From the NCBI GenBank assembly GCA_949358305.1, contig OX442315.1:25136427-25200426 (forward strand): 64,000 nucleotides of DNA, read 5' to 3'. The translations under genes and the position numbers were made by a program. Positions 13,092 through 25,000 of this stretch are shown here, one piece after another; position 1 is the stretch's first letter; each line of letters begins with the position of its first letter. Source of the stretch: Strigamia acuminata. Lineage: Eukaryota > Arthropoda > Chilopoda > Geophilomorpha > Linotaeniidae. Below the pieces are notes generated by a model. That model had not been told where the DNA came from. It ran no database searches and was given only the letters and a program-made list of their open reading frames with translations.

Positions 13092-15042
13092 ATGACCGAA
13101 TTCGGGTAAGTGGCTTCTCTCTCAACGAAAACTAACACAGTTTCGGCACGTATTTAATCTTATTTCAAAAATAAGTTGACATTTAATCAGAAGCCAATAA
13201 ATATATCGTGTTTCACGTTTAAATGTGATACACGTCACGCGGCTTTCATAAATAGATTCTGACGAAGGTCAAACTAAACCTTCCAGCATTTTGTCCAGTT
13301 ATTTATAAATAGATGTCTCTCTCTCAATTTAGAGATCCATTTTGTACAATATTAGATCTCCTTAAGTTAAATTTCTGGTCTCCCAGGATTTCTTCCTGCG
13401 AAACCAAAGGTTTATTTGTTGTTGTCGATAATGTGAGATTATGCAACCATAGCGACAATGAGTAGCGAGTGGCCTTGGTTTATTTGATCTTGTAAATCAT
13501 TTGCGACCAATCGACAATGTAAGGGTTTACAACATTGTAATAAAAATTTATCTCTCTATATATTTCTAATAATAAAATGATTTTAATGGCACGATAAAAA
13601 AACTATAAAAATTAATCAAACGATTATTTTCAGTGAGTATTTGATTAATTTTTTTTATATTTTATATATTCCAGATATAGCTATGAAGAGATTAAGAGAA
13701 CCGCAGACTTTCTGGCGGAAAGAACGACTCACAGGCCACAAATTGGCATCATTTGTGGATCTGGACTGGGGGGCTTGGCGGATTGTCTGGCCGAAAGTGA
13801 CTCGTTTTCTTACAGTGATATTCCAGATTTTCCCCTAAGCACAGGTGAGAGAAATTGACTAATTAAATCTCGGACCGATGCTCGCAAAATGAGTTTTCGA
13901 AAAATTCGTACAGTAACAAATCAATTCGATATTTAAAAAAAAATAATATTTTTTTTAAACTTAAAAAATGTTAATTTCAAAATTTAGTAGCAATTTGTAA
14001 GTTGGAGTGGCGTATTTGTTGCCATTCTTAATTTCAATGTTTTAAGTTCACGGCCACGCGGGTCGACTCGTGTTCGGCCTCCTCAAAGGTGTTCCGACGG
14101 TTTGCATGCAAGGACGTTTCCATGCTTATGAAGGCTACGAACTATGGAAAGTAAGCTAATCTAATAGTAAGGACGTCGATATCAACGGTATAAGTTTATG
14201 ATTTACTATTGCTCAAACATTTTATTTAAATTTTTGTATAGTTTCCTCATATTTTTTCAGATTTTTGTACTTACTACAATTTTTTTTTCAAAAAATGTAT
14301 TTTTATTTCATTCTCGTTTAGTGTGCGATGCCAGTGCGAATGATGAAATTAATTGGCGTCAAAACGGTTATAATTACCAATGCAGCTGGTGGAATTAATC
14401 CCGATTACAAAGTCGGCGATATTATGATTATAAAAGATCATATCAATTTTCAAGGATTTGCCGGCGACAATCCCTTGAGAGGAAAAAATGACGAACGGTG
14501 AGTCTAATTCCTCCGATTTATGCTTTTAAATTAAAAGAAAAAATCTTTTTTCAGATGGGGCTTACGGTTTCCACCAATGAGTAATGCGTATGATACTAAA
14601 TATAGACAGTTGGCAAAAAAAGTTGCTAAAGAGCAGAACATTTCTAAATGGTTTCATGAAGGAGTATACGTCATGGTTGGCGGACCATCTTTCGAAACAG
14701 TTGCAGAATTACGAGCATTACGGTTACTAGGAGCAGATGCTGTAGGTAAGGAAATTTAAGGCCGTATAATTGTAATTGGTTTAATGTTGAAATTTAAATT
14801 TAATTACCGGTATGTATAATTTTTTACTTAATCTAGGAATGAGTACAGTTCATGAGGTTGTAACTGCCCGGCACTGCGGGTTGAAGGTTTTCGCATTATC
14901 ACTAATTACCAACAAAGGTGTCATGGAATACGAGACTGAGTGTATCGCAAATCACGAGGAAGTTCTTGAAACCGGCGAAGCTCGAAAACACGACCTTCAG
15001 AATTTGGTTTCTGTCATAGTTAGTCAAATGAGCATTGATTAA
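13092..15042 (+). CDS. PNP: Purine nucleoside phosphorylase
   Basis: Cytosolic purine salvage enzyme: phosphorolysis of inosine/guanosine to base plus ribose-1-phosphate. Six exons join in phase: 13092-13105, 13675-13844, 14047-14150, 14322-14497, 14555-14745 and 14837-15042, giving 286 residues against about 289 in vertebrates. Exon 1 supplies only MTEFG, completed by the codon split at the junction. Landmarks are [19 protein letters not shown] (phosphate-binding GSGLGG), [78 protein letters not shown] (conserved purine-site Glu) and [18 protein letters not shown] (SLITNK, purine-site Asn). All key residues are present. Tail-to-tail with FAAP24, with about 280 bp between stop codons. The first intron (569 nt) is the longest; the others are about 57-202 nt. 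Confidence 0.96.
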
Positions 15043-15321
15043 ATAAACTGTTTGCATGTGCAAGTGTTTAGATGTCTTATTAAATCATATTTTTATGTAA
15101 AATCGTACCGTTTTCGCACCAGGGTGAAAACTTGAGCAGTTTGTCATTACTTTGGTCAAATTTGTCACTTGTTAATTCGACATTCCGATAAGCAAATAAA
15201 GAGGGGAAAAGCTTCCACATGTGTAATCGAATGGAAAATAGAATATTGGAGAAATTAACTGTTTTATAAAAATAAAATTAAAATTTACAATGTACCCTTC
15301 TCTAATCTCTCTCGATTAAAA

Positions 15322-16394
15322 TTACGTTTTTGTTTGAGATTTGCTTAAGAATACTTTCACATGACTGGCAGAAGAATCTCCAATGATGGAAGATAATTCT
15401 TCTCTCGAGCTGTTGCATATATTTCTTATACCTAAGCCCATAAATAGTCCAGTTTAACGGTTAATGTTTAAATAAGTGAAAGAAACTTACTCGAAAAGTG
15501 TTGGAGTAATTTTTCAGCTTTTGTTTCATCAATTCCATTTATTTCTTGCAAAAACTTAACCAAGAAAGTGCTTGTTGGTGGACGTTTCTGGTTTCGAAAT
15601 GGATTACAGTTTGATTTGCTATCTGCGATTGACTAAAAAGAAAATACGTATGTAATTTTTTTATTAAATAAAATCTATTTTAGCCGTCTCTTTTACCATT
15701 TCGTGTAAAAACTGTGCAGCATCTTTTTTCGTAGCAACAGGTATCAATTTCAATCCCAATGTTAAAATCACATACTGTTGAACATTTCGAAAATACGGTT
15801 CTGTTATAGGTGTTTTCTCTACAACCACAACTATCGCCATAGAATTATTAGCCTAGAATAACAAAAAATTATTTTCATAAATCAATTTTCGAGATTTTTA
15901 AAAGTAGGTTAAATAAAATTTTTATTTTATGTTTTATTATTATTATTTTATTATTTTATGTTTTAAATAAAACATGGGAATGACGTCACTCGTACAGACA
16001 CGAAACGACAGAAACGAGTTTTGAAATGTAACTTTTTTATTTTTTTACACTTGCCTTTCTTATTTTAATTAGATTATTTTTATAGGAGTCAACGCAAATA
16101 ACATCGCTTTCCATTAAATACACTATAGCTGATTGACTCGATACTTGAAAGTCGATTAATCCTAGAGAATCTGAAAACTGCAACGGCCCCAGTTCTGCAA
16201 AGAAATTTTAAATCACATCAAGTACATAAAACACTATTTTTATTTAGAAAATAAACACTATTACCTTTCAAATGAGTAATAATTTCCATCCCCTTCCATT
16301 TTAATGAGGCTAAAATATGTCCAGCAGGGACACTTGAATTGTGTACAGGAGTTAGTTGACTTATTTTCGGATCTGCCGCAACCAAAGCCGCCAT
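15322..16394 (-). CDS. FAAP24: Fanconi anemia core complex-associated protein 24
   Basis: FAAP24 pairs with FANCM, binds branched or single-stranded DNA and recruits the Fanconi core complex to stalled forks. Five exons read leftward from the ATG at 16394. Exon 1 has VPAGHILASLKWKGMEIITH, matching the vertebrate N-terminal block. Exon 2 (about 16195-16050) has QSAIVYLMESDVICVDSY. Exon 3 has MAIVVVVEKTPITEPYF, the core of the ERCC4-like fold. Exon 4 has STFLVKFLQEINGIDETKAE (first helix-hairpin-helix), and exon 5 has SSREELSSIIGDSSASHVK (second HhH) before the stop at 15322-15324. The donor after exon 2 reads AGAAAG|GCAAGT, a GC-AG intron; the others are GT-AG. Like other FAAP24 proteins it should lack nuclease residues and act as a DNA-binding scaffold. 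Confidence 0.9.
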
Positions 16395-16817
16395 CTTGCT
16401 CTGTTTATTTTAGCTACATTGGTTTATGCTTTACGGATGCGTAACGCCATCTAAGATCAAAATAAAGAAACAAACGACGTCGGAGTCAAGCTTCAAATTA
16501 AAAATTTTAGACCACTTTTCATAATTAGCTAAATTCTTTAAAAAGATGATTATTTTTTCCTCCAATCATGTGACAATAATAATGAAAATAAAGAAAGAAA
16601 AAAGAAAATTGTCTAAAAAATAAGAAAAAAAATGCGGTTAATTCAAACTGCCAAAACAATGCTAGAATATTAACGAGCTTCACGCGAGTTAAAACCTTAC
16701 ATTTATTGAAGCTTCTATCGGTTCCCATGTCGTGTGCTTGCCGATGACATACGGTTGTTTTAAGGCTAAATTGATTGCAGTAATATTTAATTTTCTTTCC
16801 TCTTGCATTTAGCATTG

Positions 16818-17912
16818 ATGATGGCACGTTCCAGCCGATCACGATCGAAAATGTCCATTCCCGAAGAATTCATTGAAGAGGCAATGAGCGAAATGCAACG
16901 TCGACCTGCTGTATGTGTGTTTTGTGGCACATCAATGACCATCAAAGTTCTAGATGTTGGAAAATAACTTACAGATTTATGATACAAATAAAATGAGATA
17001 TAAATATCATATTTATTCGCAGGAACATTATGAAACTTGCGAACTCTATCCAATCCCGTGCCCATATCATTGTGGTCAAAAGGAACTTCCTCGAAAACAA
17101 GTAAAATGTTTTTAAAATAAATAATGACGTGATAGAAAACAGGTATTTGAACAGATGAGACATCATTTGAACGAATGCCCATTATGTTTGCTCGTTTGCG
17201 AATTTGCCGATTTGGGATGTAATTTTCAGGTAATAAACCAACTTGAAAACGAAAAAATATCACCCATGACTTAAAACAGGGCCTAGAAAAAGATGTGCAA
17301 CAGCATAAGAGAGATAAATTAAGCCAACATTTAGATCTCTTGTGTGAATCGCATTACAACCACAAAACAGCTTCGGATGTTGCACTGGGCAAACTTGCCG
17401 CCTACCTCAAAGAAAAAGTAAGTAAATGAGAGTCAAATGTGCAATATTCGGTGAAACGTAGTTCCGGTTGCTTTCAGTCTGCAGCCAACACAGCTGCTAT
17501 TAGGTGTCTTGACAAGAAAGTGACAGAATTGAGCGAGCAAATACAGTCGCTCAAGGAAGAAATTCAAATATCAAAAAGTAAAAATATAATCATTTTAAAA
17601 ATAGTAGGTGTATTATTTTTTTTTAAAAAGGTGAGGCAGAACAAAAAGAGCAAGAAAACATGACAGAACTACAGTCAACAAAAGGTTTCGTATAAATAAT
17701 CATAGTTTCATTACATAATTAGTTAAATCAAATAATCTTTTTTTTAATAGATACTGTTACTAAAATTTTGAGTGAGGGAATGAAAAGTATGGAATGCGCA
17801 CGAGGTAATATTTTCAGTAAAAGCAACGTTTTTGAGTAGCCATGTATACTTTGTTCTTTCAGAATCAGTAATAGATACTTTGGAGAATCAAATAAAGAAA
17901 ATGTTACCATAA
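16818..17912 (+). CDS. TRAF-type zinc-finger protein with C-terminal coiled coil, no RING or MATH
   Basis: Eight exons join in phase (16818-16910, 17023-17100, 17143-17229, 17280-17417, 17478-17577, 17631-17684, 17751-17804, 17863-17912) to give 217 residues. Residues about 32-100 form TRAF-type zinc fingers: CELYPIPCPYHCGQKELPRK, then HHLNECPLCLLVC, LGCNFQGLEKDVQQH and QHLDLLCESH. From about residue 135 the protein is a heptad-rich helix (CLDKKVTELSEQIQSLKEEI), likely oligomerising. There is no RING upstream in the model and no MATH domain, so it is not a canonical TRAF adaptor. An AG acceptor directly precedes the first ATG, so an upstream exon, possibly with more N-terminal sequence, cannot be excluded. 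The final exon and 3' flank are duplicated at about 29.96, 39.78 and 52.48 kb. Confidence 0.78.
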
Positions 17913-18073
17913 TGTTGAATTAATTCCTTAAAGTAAAACAAAACAAAGTATTTTTCTTATTGTCTATGTATATATTCATAATTTTTAATTAAAAAAATAC
18001 AAATTGATAATGAATTGCTGTACTGACTGACATAATCAAAGTTCACCTAACAAACAAATAATAAAAACATAGC

Positions 18074-18162
18074 CTAAGTCGTGCATAATCGTATGGTAGA
18101 TTTTCCAGACACAAAATAACTTTGTCTTGTTTCTCCAATCATTTCTCGAGTGATTTTTTTAA
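18074..18162 (-). pseudogene. Relic of the MCM4 last exon
   Basis: Reverse strand resembles the final MCM4 exon of the copies at 30.1, 40.6 and 52.65 kb, with the same ending (TIRLCTT then TAG) and the same 3' flank shared with the TRAF gene. It carries small indels around the TREMFEEAIQDLQ segment that break the frame, and no other MCM4 exon follows. It marks where an MCM4 gene once lay, or was copied, tail-to-tail with the TRAF-type gene. Confidence 0.75.
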
Positions 18163-19053
18163 GAAGAAAAAAACAATTACACAAGTTAGAACATAACAAT
18201 TAAAATTACGGGGATCCGTAAATCGCCCGATATTCATTAGTGCGACAACTTTTCAAGTTGGTTTATGTGGTTTTACATCAAAAGGACAAACTCTATTAGA
18301 ATTTGCCGCTTTGGTTGTCAGCGCCATCTATTGGCGCAATATGGCGTTATATCGAATGCACAACATCGAGATTGTTACACATCCCCCTTAATCAATGAAA
18401 CTATATAAATATTTGCACTTGATTTCGACTCTCTACTTGATATAACGACTGTCTTCGTGAATAACTAGTAATATCGCACTTTTTATGAAAAATATGCAAT
18501 ATTTCGGCCTGGTAACTTCACATACTTCGAATTTACAATACTATGCATTTTCGTACGAAAACACCTAGTATTCAACGGGGTAAAACATCCTATCGACCAT
18601 CGGAAAACTACTTAATAATTTCGCAATCATTAAACGTTGAAACGACTAGTTTTATTCGTCATTTCAAAAATTATCAGTTTCTGAAGGAAAGGTTAAAATA
18701 AATAATCTCACTATAGAAGATTCACACGAAAAATACAAAATAAAGTTTGCATGAAACACAACACTTCCTCAAACACAGATTAGTTGGTTCGCCTGAGCAG
18801 GCTGAAAAAACAACAACTTCTTAATACCGACGCACGACGCAATGCGTGGTCGACTCCTAGATTTCCGGACTCTGGTGGCATTAGGGTATCAAAAAAAGTA
18901 ACCCAATATCTATATTTAGACGAAACTGATTAAGGGAACGGTGTAAATCGCCTGAGCATCGAAAACTTTTCCTGTAAAGCAAATATTTACATTAAAAGGA
19001 GAGATAGGTTAAGAAGTTCTAATTAATTAAATCAATTAAAATAGATGAAATAA
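18163..19053. other. Spacer without recognisable gene
   Basis: About 0.9 kb with no supported ORF on either strand. It follows the MCM4 relic and precedes the 3' end of the chimeric gene. It may contain that gene's 3' UTR. Confidence 0.5.
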
Positions 19054-22000
19054 TTATTTTAGAAGATTTTGACCCTTATTTACCGGTATTTTGACGTTTT
19101 TTTTCGTTTTTTTTTCTAACTCTTTTCGAATTACTATGGTTACATTTCGCGCAATTTGACCAACAACCTCTTTACTTAGTGTCAAATGATCGATTAAGGA
19201 GATGGTATCAATCGTTATTGACAATTCTGAGTCTTCTATATTCAACAGCGAAAACATCTGAAATTCAAAAATATTATTAATAATAAAATACCATATTAAC
19301 AAATTATCATATTTCTTCCATTTTAAGACGCCATCGATTGTAAAACACACCCCATTTTTAGAGATGGTTATATAGGGAATTAGTGTGCCTTAGAATCGAA
19401 GAAATATGGTAATAAGTTTTCTCACATTGCACAATTTGTCTGATGTATCTGAGATGTCAGAACTGCTGCTACTGTCATATCTCCCTATAAGCAAAAAAAA
19501 AATTTTTTTAATGTTAGGCAATTGTTCATTACTATATTGTGCTTACTCTGTTCGCTGGGCTCCGAAAGGGGAGGGACGGAACGGCGAGGGTCAGGAAGAC
19601 GTGCCAAACAGTACAGGATCAACCTAAAATGGATTTTCAAAATATGGACAATAATAGTAAAACTTTTTTGTAATCATTGTTTCATTGACTTTTAGTTTTT
19701 ATCTTTGAAAAATTTAAAGTACCAACATTATTGCATTATTGCATCACTGATTTCTACATAACTAATGACTAAACTTGTAGAAATTAGAGTCACAACTTCT
19801 ACATATTCGTAAGTGGTTCAAGTGTGAACTAGGCAATAGACATTATTTGCCAATTACAAAGTTGTAGAGTATCATTTATTAGTTGGACTAAAAATGTGTA
19901 AACATTTATGAGTTGTGAGGAAATCTTTTTGAGAAAAAATGACAAGAAAAATACCTGCAGTTTGTGAAATCGCTGGCATTTACTACAGAAAATTCTGGCG
20001 ATCCATAATAGAGAAACAGGTCTTTGGGTGCGTATTCACCTAAATCTTCAAGGATAGGAGCCGCAAATTGATGGCAGACATCAAACTTTAAAATTTTAAA
20101 TTGGAATTGATGGACTACTTGTAGTTGTCCTTTAAGATCACGTTTTATATGGGCAAAATGTGGTTCAAAACTAGTGAGAAAAATAAGTTTACTTAAGAGG
20201 GTTTGTATTTTGTAACCACTACCGTACTTCATGCCAACTTTGATAGATGGCGCCACTGTTTTCCCATAGACTTGCATGTTTTTTAAATTTTCTTCTGCAG
20301 CAGCGTTTTCCAAACGGTGAGGCGCGAGCTGATTTTTGGTGGGGCGCGACGCATGGCTCACAAATTTTTTTTTTAAAATTATAACAATTAAACTAACTTA
20401 TAGACATGATGCCCTCTCCCTAGAATAGTGCACTTGTCTTGTCGTCTAGAAGAGTCTATTCTATCTAGACAATACACAACTGCCAAATTCAAATCCATTT
20501 CAGTCTGTGTGCTCAATTCTATTATGGATAAATGGCTGATAAATAAGCCTTCATGCTCATAAAATTATATGTAAAATTGTATAAAATTGTATGCAATATT
20601 ATATAAAAATTTCTTTTTTCATTTTAGTAGTTCATTTTTGAAAAATTTAATGCACCAGTAGATGAAGTGGGGCGCGGAAGATCGCCTTGCTTAAAAATGG
20701 GGCGAAATGCTAAAAAGTTTGGGAACCCCTGCTCTACAGCATACAAATGTACCGTAAAGAAGAACAGTGGTGCCAAAAGTATTTCCTGGTTGGCATGACA
20801 ACATTTTTTTTTATTATATTACCTATAACCTCCTTCCTCTTGGATGTATTTGGTCATGTTCGGTGGATTTCCTGCATATAAAGTACGTAATGCTTCCGTA
20901 AATCTTTCATCATCATTTACCTAAAAATAAAACGTATTAATTAATTAATTAGTACCGTAATTATAATAATTAATGTGATAATGCTTAATTAATTTATTAT
21001 TTTAACACTAGATCTGCCAGAGGGGTTTTGGCAGTTTAAAATAACTGTAGCAATAAGCCCAATAGGTTTACAATGCTGTTATTTTTAGATGTCCAAAATG
21101 TAGAAAATTGCCCTAAATTAAATAAATGTGTGACGAGACGACCTCGAAGCGCCATACCCAGGACTGGTGGAATGCTTGCCAACTAAGGACATACATACTT
21201 CATAACAAATAATCACATGATTATCACATTCGCACATACAGGGTGAGTCAAAAGTCTGGAAACACCTTTTTTTCTTGAAAATGACCAAAGATATATCAAT
21301 TCTATTGATGTGGTCATATAGGAAGTCGATGGTGGGCTATCTAGTGGTGACCTTAAATTTGATCCAGAAGGTAATTTTCAAGGTTATTTACCTTCTAACA
21401 TTTAAACTGTTTGAGATACAGCAAAATTTCAAATTACAAAGTTGTAGAACACCATCGAATTAGTACTATCCAACTTATCTTAGAGATCTTCATTTTAATG
21501 TTTTCATTTTAAAATGAAAACAAATCAGCTGAAGTAAAGCCAGCATTGAGCCAAAACTTAAATTTCTACTGCAAAAGTACTGAATTTCTTCAATAAATGT
21601 ATTCAAATTTGCATTATTATGTAAGTAAACAAGAAAAACTACTGTCTTTTTTTAAATGTCAAAATTATTTTATTTTTGTAGGAATAAAAAATTTCAATTT
21701 ACTGATTTGTTTTCCTTTTTTAAAAAAAACCATTTAACTTATGGTGACTAAGATAAGTTGGATAATACTAATTCAATGGTGTTCTACAACTTTGTAATTA
21801 AAAATTTTGCTGTATCTTAAACGGTTTAAAAGTTAAGAAGTGAATTACCTTGAAAATGACCTTCTGGGTCAAATTTAAGGTCACCACTGGATAGCCCACC
21901 ATCGACTTTCTATATGACCACATCAATAGAATTGACATATCTTTGGTCATTTTCAAGAAAAAAAGGTGTTTCCGGACTTTTGACTCACCCTGTATAAATG

Positions 22001-25000
22001 ACGTATAAATGGGACTTGTCCCATGGTCATGGTGCAAAACTTCTAAACCTAATAAACTTTGCTTATTTGAGATAGGAGAAGCCGATTACTCCAATTCATG
22101 TCAAATCACCGCCATCTTGTGCAGGAGAGAGAGCGAAAGAGTTCTTCACCATTTTCCTCCCCCTTTCCCGTGATGTCATCCCTAGGAAGAGAGACGCCTC
22201 CCTGTCTAGAGACACCAGATGCCCGGAGTGAGAGGGAAGTATGTTGGTCACGTCCCCAATTTAAAGGGGCGAGTTAAAGACGCTTTAACCCGTCTAGCAC
22301 AACTGTTATGACTGGTTGCATAACAGTTGTGCACCCCTAGTGCTGTTTAGTTGCCTGGCCCTCGGGTATTTAAAGGCACGCACTAGTATATTTGGGTGCT
22401 GTTGCTATATTATCGAAACTTGACTTGCACATTTATTGACTGATGCCTTTTGGTTGAAACAATTATGTTGTGCGTCAATGAAATTGACGCAGTCTCGGCA
22501 CTGCTGTATTGCCCTGCGTGCGACGGCACAAAAGCAAGATGAGGAAACTAGTATTTGCTTTAACCGTAAAGACCGGTTTTGTTGCCTCCATCGTTGATGT
22601 GCCCACCCTGGACACTTCTTGAGAACTTCCCACCAAAGTAATTATCCATTCCTTTTTGCTTGCCATTGATATGGTGTCTAGAATACTGGTCATGTCTTTA
22701 GCTATTCTTTTCACCTTTTCACCTAGTTACCGTATTACCCCGCTTATTGCCACGTGCCGTTGTAGTGCGAGTATTACCGGCATGCCGATAAACCTCGTTT
22801 TTAACGGCATGCCGGTGTAAATAAGTACGAATTTTTTTTTCACCGTATCAGTAACATTCATTATACGTCCATTATACGTTTGCTTCTTCACCGGTGCATA
22901 AAGTGTTTGTTAGCTTTGACTGTATTCGTTTTTTTCTAACAATGGACGTGGTTACCAGTACTACAGCAACAAACAAACGAAAGCGGTTTAGCTATAGCGT
23001 TGATTTTAAAATCGATGCCTTCAAACTTCTTGCAGAATTAAATAACAGCTTATCAGCTACTGCTAAATTGCTTAATGTATCGAGATCGTCTGTTCAAGAT
23101 TGGGCAAAACAAAAAGAAGAACTGTTGGCGGGCAGTTCTGCTAGACAATTTAATGCTAAAAGATGCCGACGAATTAAGCCTGAATGTAAAGGAAAGTTTC
23201 CTTTACTGGAAGAAAGTTTGGTGTCGTGGATTAAAGAGGAGAGGAAAATTGGGTACACGGTTAGTGGCGTGACATTAAAGATTAAAGCTGAAACTCTTTT
23301 CAAGGAACTTGGATTAGTTGGTGAATTTAAAGCATCGAATGGGTGGATGGTCAGATTTTTGCGCCGGCATGACCTTGTTAATCGTCGTGTAACCAGTGCG
23401 GTCAAAAAGTCCCTGCTAATGCACCTGAACTTGCTAAAGGTTTTTTTGTTTATCTCGATTCGGCGATTACTACAGCTTCGGTTACAGATTCGTGTATTGG
23501 AAATATGGATGAAAGCCCAATGTGGTTTGATATGTCAAACACAAACACCATTGACTTTAACACTAGAACGGCCAGACCGGTCATTATGACCGGTTGAGCT
23601 GTTTAAAACAGCTGCAGCAATAAACCCAATGGGTTTACGATGCTGTTAATTTGTGACTTTAGCTGATTTATGATACTTTATATCATAAATCATCAAAAGT
23701 TGCATTTTTCTTAAGAAATAATGAAAAAAAAGTAAATTGACCTAGAACGGCCGAAACCGATCAAAATGACCGGTTGAAATCACCTGAACAATACGTGAAC
23801 AATACGTGAACAATACGTGCACCAAATGTGCAAAATACTTTCACAATACGCGCACAATACGTGCGTACAACGTTTTGGCATCAAATTGATTCAGTAACAC
23901 GCGAAATATGCAAAGAAAATATCAAAACAAAAATTAATGGTTTTTATAAAATCTGATAAAATTAAAAACGGAAATGTAATTTTATCAGGTTTTATAATAA
24001 CCATCAATTTTTGTTTTGGTATTTTCTTCGCATATTTCGCGTGCTACTGAATCAATTTGATGCCAAAACGTTGTATGCACGTATTGTGAAAGTATTTTGC
24101 ACATTTGGTGCACGTATTGTTCATGTTATTGCAACCGGTCATTTTGACAGTCGATTATTGAGTATGCTTGGAGGTGATCATTCGGAACCTTCAGATAGAA
24201 TTAGCGGTAATAATATTTTAGATGATTCGGAACCAACAGGGGTGAAAAAAGTGCAAGTGAAGATGTTAGTGATGAAGAGCTGGATGAATGATGTCTGTAT
24301 GTTGTGAATGTTCTTTTTAAATAAAAAAATCAAATTAAAAAAAAATTCACTTATACCGGCATGTTTCGGTCTCTACTGGCATGCCGGTATAGATTTTTTA
24401 CGCGCGATTTCAAAACTGTGATGAACCCATGCACAACGGCATGCAGCAATAAGCTGGGTAATATGGTATGCAACTAGGGGTGTTTGATGATTAGTAATTT
24501 CCCCGAACCGTGTCAGCGTAATTTCAACCTTCATTGTTTGTATAAGTGGTTAGAAAGAGGTGCTTACCGTACTGCCTCATTTAAACGCCCGGGCGTTTAA
24601 TTTGTTTTTGGGCCGACCCCATCTCGGTAAAGTCGATTCGGGGCGGCGCGCGGCATTTATTCGGGCCCGACGTTTGAATGAACCCGGGGGTTTAAATTAG
24701 GCAGTACGGTAATCACTTCTTCGCATAATATCCTGTCAATGCGCTGTGAAATACGTTATATTTGCTTGTTATGTGAGCTTATTAATATTAGGCCTAGTCC
24801 TAGCCATAAATAAATGGTGATTTTTATGATTTGATAAATTACATGTCTGATTATTTAAGTTGCGGTCGAACACATCAATCTATTAATTATTCTATGCTGT
24901 TGCTTTATTATACATTGTTACGAAGTCAGATTCCCTTTTTATTGTTTAATTGATATGGTTTTAACGAGGCCAACAAGAGTTAAGAACTTTCCAGTTCTCC

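Larger units (their letters stand above)
22728..24468 (+). mobile_element. Tigger/pogo-like DNA transposon, degenerate
   Basis: Terminal inverted repeats TACCGTATTACCCCGCTTATTG and (reverse-complemented right end) TACCATATTACCCAGCTTATTG bound 1.74 kb, with TA at each edge. The inner TIR zone repeats the word cggcatgccg. Inside lies a broken pogo-type transposase (22939-23598) and, in its 3' half, nested palindromic insertions that have removed the rest of the DDE domain. Confidence 0.82.

Noticed and set aside
12803-13135. 110-codon plus ORF overlapping an 85-codon minus ORF
   Set aside because: No domain, and the PNP start exon lies here in a different frame with a clean donor; likely chance openness in a GC-richer promoter region.
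16525-17263. Minus-strand ORFs of 105 and 158 codons
   Set aside because: They are antisense to the TRAF-type exons, which join in phase on the plus strand and show zinc-finger motifs.
19906-20361. 151-codon ORF as one exon of the chimeric gene
   Set aside because: Reading through 20171-20361 adds repeat-derived sequence; joining 20823 directly to 20170 restores phase with a good acceptor and keeps the conserved-looking part.
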